Assembly: GCA_918026815.1 (NCBI GenBank) | Contig: CAKJVC010000092.1 | Span: forward strand, 1,116,001 to 1,180,000 | Direction: 5' to 3' | Source: Chalara sp. BL73 | Taxonomy: Eukaryota; Ascomycota; Leotiomycetes; Helotiales | Length of the DNA: 64,000 bases | Shown here: positions 59,587 through 64,000 of the stretch, one piece after another | Layout: the number at the start of each line of letters is the position of its first letter | How positions within the stretch are numbered: position 1 is the stretch's first letter | Translations under genes and position numbers: made by a program | Notes under the pieces: generated by a model | Seen by the model: the letters and a program-made list of their open reading frames with translations, nothing else | Database searches by the model: none | Told to the model about the DNA's origin: nothing

Positions 59587-61362
59587 TAGGTCAGCCACTG
59601 CAAACGATGCAAAACCTAGTTGTTACCTGCTGGAGGCAACGCGCCAAAGACAGGTCTTAGTATAGACCACATTAGGCAGAGTAATCCGAGTTATATAACT
59701 CGCGTTGCGGCGATTTGCTCGAGAAACGAGGCTGTGTGCTCAGAGGTGCACATAATAATATCGAAGCGATTCTGGGCGTAGGGCAGCGAGCTGGCTCCAC
59801 GATGGATGGCCTTCGTTCGCGCGAAGAAGCTCACGTGTGAGCATGTATCCTCGATTGTAGAGTAACTGATCATTAGGTTGACGTTGCTGCTACCGTTGCT
59901 GTCTAATCCTATACCATGATAGGCAGCTAGAGCTATGTTTCAAAACAGCAGCCGTCCTTGCTAACCAGAGAAGGTGCTGCACAGCAAGTTATAGTAAAGC
60001 AAGGGATCATACCTGAAGCAAGTATGTGCGTGAATGAGAGAAGAAAGCAGGTTCTTCGGATAAAGATGCTTTTGTCCCACCTCTTTACTGCAAAGGAATT
60101 TGTGATGAACGTTGGAATTTACATTTCACTGTCACTAAAGCAACTGCTGTTAACTTGATTTATGTCAGTAATGGTGAATGCGCAAACTGGTTCAACAGCA
60201 CATGTAAGTATGCTCTAAACAAGACCCCTGAAGAATGCCATGCATGGATATTGTGTAATTTTGTGTTTACAAGCTTAGAGGGAAACAAGAGGCTTTCCAG
60301 TCATGGAGGTACGACAGCATAGCAGTCCGGAATGGTAGCAAGACAAGAAATAACGTCTGTGGTGTGTTCTTTTATAAGTCCCAAAAGTTAGTGGACGGTA
60401 AGAAAAAAATACTTAAATCGCGTGTAGACCGATCATCTAAAACACGCACTGTGAGGCTTGCAGTGAAATGCCTACGCTGAGCGTGCTGTAAGTTGCGAAA
60501 AGTATAAAAGACCAGGCTTTCCCCAAAAGCATCCCTCAACTAGAGCGAAGCAGTATATGAGGGAATAAAAACCCATAACCCCAGGTTTCGTGCTTGCCAG
60601 GTAATGGGACAGCCTACGCTTCCGCAATAACCCCCATTTCACATTCTGGTAATAAGAAAAGCGTGCAGCGTGCTGTCGGCGCGTGTATCGCTGTCGCCCG
60701 AACCATCGCCGCAAGCCTGAATAGCCAATATTAAGTGCTGCAACTCAACGCAGCAAAATAAACTTCATGAAATTGAACAGGGATGCCACTCAATCCTTAT
60801 ACACAGCCATGTGTCCTATGCTCAGAAACAAGCAACCCTACGATTTGTTCTCGCGTTTGACAAACGCTTAAAAAAAACTTGTGGGATGAATAGATAGGTC
60901 ATACATTTGCTTATTGCGAGGAAGGCGAACATGGCTTAAGAGATGGACGACCGGCAAGAGTGGGCGTAGAATTGCAGCCCAAGATTTCGGCGGGAACTAT
61001 AAAGGAGTGAAAGCGAAATTCTTGGTGGAAAGGATTTGCTTATACAAGATGTTTCTTGGTCTCAAGTTTACTGGTGGGCTTGCTATCATGACGCCATTGC
61101 CATGGGAGGGTTTGCTTGAAATGGGGCGTCAAGGTTCACGAGCTAGAGGGTATTGGCCTGTGAGTAAATGCCGTGGATTAGGATCAATAAAGCCTTTGTC
61201 GAGAATTCAAAACCAGTGTAGGCTTTGCTGACGGATGCAGTACTGCCGATGAAGGCGTTGCTGCCAAAATGAGAAGAACTGGGTATTTTTTACTCCTTTC
61301 ACTCCTAATAATACATTTTACTCCCTGTTGATACATCATTCGTTAACCCATCCCCGCATTCC
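59587..61362. other. Intergenic between the HET gene and the CUS2-like gene
   Basis: About 1.8 kb, holding the 3' ends of both convergent genes. Frames at 60472-60714 (minus) and 60914-61231 (plus) lack an ATG start or any motif. No RNA gene or repeat recognised. Confidence 0.45.
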
Positions 61363-62765
61363 TTATTCCTCATCATTCTCCTCATCGGTCTTTTTCTTTG
61401 ATTTCCGGAACTGCTCTTTGCCCGTCGCGATGTGTGCCTCGACTTTTTGCCCCGCGAATGCGCGGCCGTTCATTAGATCCACGCACGCATTTGCTGATTG
61501 CGCGTTGGTGAAGCGGACACTGACGATGCCTTCATCTTCTAGATCGAAAAGCACCTGTTTCTTATTAGCATCACGCAATGGTGGTCGTGGGAAGGTGGCA
61601 CAACATACCACATTAGTGACCTCCCCCAATTTCCCACACTCCTCCCGAATATCATCTTTGATATCCAGCAGGGCAGCCGGATCCTCCTGTAATTCCTCCA
61701 GCGTAAACATATGCTTTAATATAACCACCTTATCCCACCTACTCCCGGTTTCCGCCACGGCTGACACCTCGTCATCGCTCCAATCCGCCAATCTCGCATC
61801 AAGCTTCTGCGTCTTCTTGATAATCTTCTGCTTGTCCTTCATGCTTGCTTTTGACCTCTCCTTTTGACCCCCTTCCTCCCCATTTCCGTCATTTTTCACC
61901 TTCTTATAACTCTGATCCGCAACCATGACCCGCATCTTCCCGCTCCCTACCTTCCCCGTGGAGTCCATACGAAAATGGGTATCGTCCATCAACGTAATCG
62001 CCATATCCACGCTCGGCGCCTTGAAGAAAACTATAAGCGCATCGCCCTTAAACTCTCCCTTTTCGTCGGTGTATAATTTGATCCTAGGCTTCCCGGAATC
62101 GATTTCCTCGGCAATCATACCGCACTTTCTAGAGAATTCGGAGGCAACCTCCTCGACTGTCACATCCGGGGGTAATCCGGTTACGTAGACGGCTGTATTG
62201 GCGCGGGGTGGCAGGGGAGCCTTGGTTTTTTTATGTTTTACGGAGCGACCGCCTTCCTGGGGTCTGTTAGCTGGGCCGTACGCAGGAAGATTGGAGACAC
62301 TATGAATGGAGAAGACTGAGGAGAACTTGAAAGTTGCGCGGAAGATTTGCACAGAGCATTGCTCTATCCTCAATTGCACACGCACTTGCATTTCAGCCGC
62401 CACGAGTCTCGAGGTATAATTTTCTCTCCCAAACCGTCCTCGAAAATTCCTCAAGGTTCGCTCTAGAATGTAAAAAAAGGACTCACATCCTGGCCATTAA
62501 CCCAGTCAGGCTTCCGCTTCTTCTTATTCTCTACGTCCTCCTCCACCCCCTCAACCATATAGGCCCGCTGCTGCTCCTCCAACAGCTGCTCGTCCAATAT
62601 CGGCACCCACCTACTAATCCTGCTATCAAACTCGAACTCCGCGCCATCATCCTGCACCAACAAAAACTTATTATCGAGCTTGGAGAAGGAGATACGGTCG
62701 TCGGCGTCGAACTCTTCGATGTTCGTCGGAAAGGCCGCTGCTGGAGGCGACCGGCTAGATTCCAT
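61363..62765 (-). CDS. CUS2: CUS2/Tat-SF1-like U2 snRNP assembly factor with two RRMs
   Basis: Three minus-strand exons: 62487-62765, 61609-62256 and 61363-61554, 372 residues. CUS2/Tat-SF1 binds U2 snRNA and SF3b and helps U2 fold and engage the branch site. Order: an acidic N-terminus with the family's EFDSRISRWVPILDEQLL and QQRAYMVEGV, a basic linker (ENKKKRKPDWVNGQD), RRM1 (TAVYVTGLPPDVTVEEVASE, then DALIVFFKAPSVDMAI), a Lys-rich linker, and RRM2 with the UHM-like start RWDKVVILKHMFTLEEL and VSVRFTNAQSANACVDLMNG. Intron 2 (54 bp) is well supported: it restores TNVVLFDLEDEGIVSV. Intron 1 is long for this window (230 bp). The acceptor chosen (ACCCCAG at 62257) keeps the frame; a nearby CTAACAG would not. 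A small alternative exon inside it cannot be excluded. Confidence 0.9.
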
Positions 62766-63063
62766 GTTGTGCTTCTGTATATGCAGCGTACACGATATTT
62801 TGTTTGGTGCGGAAATATCGGTAGGCTACAGCGTAGTGTGTGAGCAGTTGTGGTGGTAGGGACGTAGTGAAGTTCACAAGACAAGGCTCGCGACCTTAGC
62901 TTCCGCAGTAGCACCCCTGTGCAGCCTTGGGAGAGCTCCCCGCTCCATTGAGTTTAAGCCGCTTCACTGACACCCAATCATTCACTAAACGTCTACCGTT
63001 CAACTTTTGGTTAGTTATCAGTTTCTGTAAGCACTCAACCCTAACAAGTTAGTTCACCTACAA

Positions 63064-63190
63064 AGCAATGTGGCGCAGGTAAATTTTCCCACCCAGCAAT
63101 TCTTCCAATGTTAGCATACTAACATTATCATAGCGGAAGCGCGCCGGGCTCATAACCCGGAGGTCCCTGGATCGAAACCAGGCATTGCTA
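63064..63190 (+). tRNA. Initiator tRNA-Met (CAU) with a 55-nt D-loop insertion
   Basis: After removal of 63079-63133 the sequence folds as a complete 72-nt initiator tRNA. Acceptor stem AGCAATG/CATTGCT (63064-63070 with 63083-63089 offset by 100, i.e. 63183-63189), seven perfect pairs. D stem GCGC/GCGC (63073-63076 and 63139-63142). Anticodon stem CCGGG/CCCGG with loop CTCATAA and anticodon CAT at 63151-63153. T stem CCTGG/CCAGG with loop ATCGAAA. Discriminator A at 63190. The A1-U72 pair, three G-C pairs next to the anticodon loop, and the AUCGAAA T loop are the usual marks of eukaryotic initiator tRNA. The B box (GGATCGAAACC, 63169-63179) is intact. The A box is split by the insertion. T runs follow for Pol III termination. 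I judge it likely functional, but processing must be shown. Confidence 0.9.
63079..63133 (+). other. Spliceosomal-type intron candidate inside the tRNA D loop
   Basis: 55 nt lying between AG and CGGAA of the D loop. It starts GTAAAT, ends ATCATAG and contains TACTAAC with the branch A 12-13 nt before the 3' junction. All three agree with the protein-gene introns of this window (46-75 nt, GTAAG/GTATG donors, CTAAC branch). A perfect inverted repeat, AATGTTAG-CATA-CTAACATT (63107-63126), covers the branch site. Usual eukaryotic tRNA introns sit one base 3' of the anticodon and are cut by the tRNA endonuclease; no clear bulge-helix-bulge can be drawn at these junctions. Confidence 0.75.
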
Positions 63191-63204
63191 AAAGGCGACC
63201 TCTA

Positions 63205-63222
63205 TTTTTTTCTTCTTTTTTT
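63205..63222 (+). terminator. RNA polymerase III terminator
   Basis: Two runs of seven T (63205-63211 and 63216-63222), the first starting 15 nt after the discriminator base of the tRNA. This is the usual oligo-T signal for Pol III release, with a back-up run. Confidence 0.85.
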
Positions 63223-64000
63223 CCCCCCCTCTTTTGGTGGCTCGTTGTTTGATGAGAGAAGGCGGGAAGAAAGGGATTGAATCACCTCAAACATTGTGGT
63301 AGGCTTGGTTTTTTATTTTGGTTTTTTTGGGTTTATGACTGAGGTATGCTTAAGCGAGAGGTTATAAAGCCTGGCGGGCTCTTCGTCTACATGAGATAGT
63401 GGAAACGGGATCACTAATCCTCAGCCAACTGTGTGACCCCACTAAAGTCGTCAATACTTGTCTCAAAAAGCAAACGGAATAAAAAGAAGACGGCAGGGGA
63501 GGAGGAATAGCCGAAATTGGTCTAGCTCCGAGATGGGCTGACAGTCCCTCTTTAGGCTCCCATTTAATTATATATATTTTTACGGTTCAATACTTTTACT
63601 TCCATCCTCTTCTTGATGTCCTTGGCCTATAATGCGGCAGTCTTGGCAGGCTGTGCAATATAATACAACGAACGATATGGGATTATGGTATTAATTTTCT
63701 GCGGATCTGAAAGCAAGACGGACTGGACTACGAGCGCCTTTTTCTCAAAATCAACCCTCCCAAGAAGAAAATTTCACTGATACGGAACATTCACGCGCAA
63801 AAGTGTACTATGCCAAGGCTCTCAACAACCCGTGTATTTGATGCGAGATCTAGCATACTCTAGATAGCCAACGGAATCCACAAACCCTTCCTTCAATATA
63901 GCTATCGGACCCATTTACAACCGTTAGGCTCCATAGAAACTGTGATACATTTGATATCAGAAGTGTGCCGAACACTAAACAGCGGAGCAAAAGTAGCCAC
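63223..64000. other. Right end, no gene seen
   Basis: About 780 bp downstream of the tRNA terminator. No ORF of note on either strand, no repeat and no second tRNA. A gene beginning just outside the window could have its promoter here. Confidence 0.4.

Noticed and set aside
62257..62454. Upstream part of the long CUS2 frame as coding exon
   Set aside because: Residues before EGGRSVKHKK do not match the family, a stop lies just upstream, and splicing from 62487 to 62256 joins two recognisable parts in frame.
62463..62486. A 24-nt intron in CUS2 (GTGAGT to CATTCTAG)
   Set aside because: Too short for spliceosomal splicing, and the sequence that would follow is not like the family.
63069..63155. 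A mini-ORF across the tRNA (ATG TGG CGC AG joined to C GGA AGC ... TAA) that would explain the GT-AG intron as an mRNA intron
   Set aside because: It would encode only about ten residues, while all four tRNA stems, the initiator-specific T loop and the oligo-T terminator fit a tRNA exactly.
1..64000. CRISPR arrays, bacterial operons, prophage or biosynthetic cluster
   Set aside because: No regularly spaced repeats, no phage genes and no polyketide, peptide synthetase or terpene genes; all recognised genes are eukaryotic with introns.

Overview
The window looks like nuclear DNA of a filamentous ascomycete (Pezizomycotina, perhaps Leotiomycetes; the class is inference). The protein genes carry short GT-AG introns, mostly 46-75 bp, with clear CTAAC-type branch sites. 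The proteins are typical of moulds: a HET-domain protein, a DUF6594 protein, a long disordered protein with no yeast look, an alternative oxidase and a PTS1-tagged flavin oxidase. Compact housekeeping stretches alternate with long AT-rich, gene-poor gaps.

Layout: 1-8.7 kb has no convincing gene, only weak ORFs, microsatellites and a dense cluster of short ACTGTA/TAGGGT motifs. 8.7-27.7 kb is a housekeeping block: TATA-binding protein, a peroxisomal amine/amino-acid oxidase, the U2 snRNP-associated SURP/CID protein, seipin, a Cdc15/Imp2/Hof1-type F-BAR-SH3 cytokinesis protein, and NOT1, the scaffold of CCR4-NOT. 27.7-40.3 kb is AT-rich and sparse. It holds a small four-exon gene with a retropepsin-like domain, a DUF6594 membrane protein and one small uncertain ORF. 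40.3-44.2 kb is a 1290-residue disordered protein. After a 5.4 kb gap come alternative oxidase, a small Cys-motif protein, glucosidase II beta subunit (KDEL terminus), an ethanolamine-kinase-like protein and a HET-domain protein. The right end holds a CUS2/Tat-SF1-like U2 splicing factor and a tRNA gene.

The observation I rate highest is the tRNA at 63064-63190. It is an initiator tRNA-Met(CAU) with every stem intact and the expected initiator features. Its D loop is interrupted by a 55-nt insertion that looks like a spliceosomal intron: GTAAAT at the 5' end, a TACTAAC branch-like site and TAG at the 3' end. Usual eukaryotic nuclear tRNA introns sit at position 37/38. This one lies in the D loop, splits the Pol III A box and contains a perfect 8-bp hairpin over the branch site. 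I know of no described fungal case, but I cannot search.

Other points worth a look are the stand-alone retropepsin-like gene, a GC-AG intron in NOT1, and two clusters of ACTGTA/TACAGT hexamers. Exon structures below were derived by hand from splice signals, reading-frame continuity and family motifs. Every multi-exon CDS listed keeps an open frame across all its junctions.
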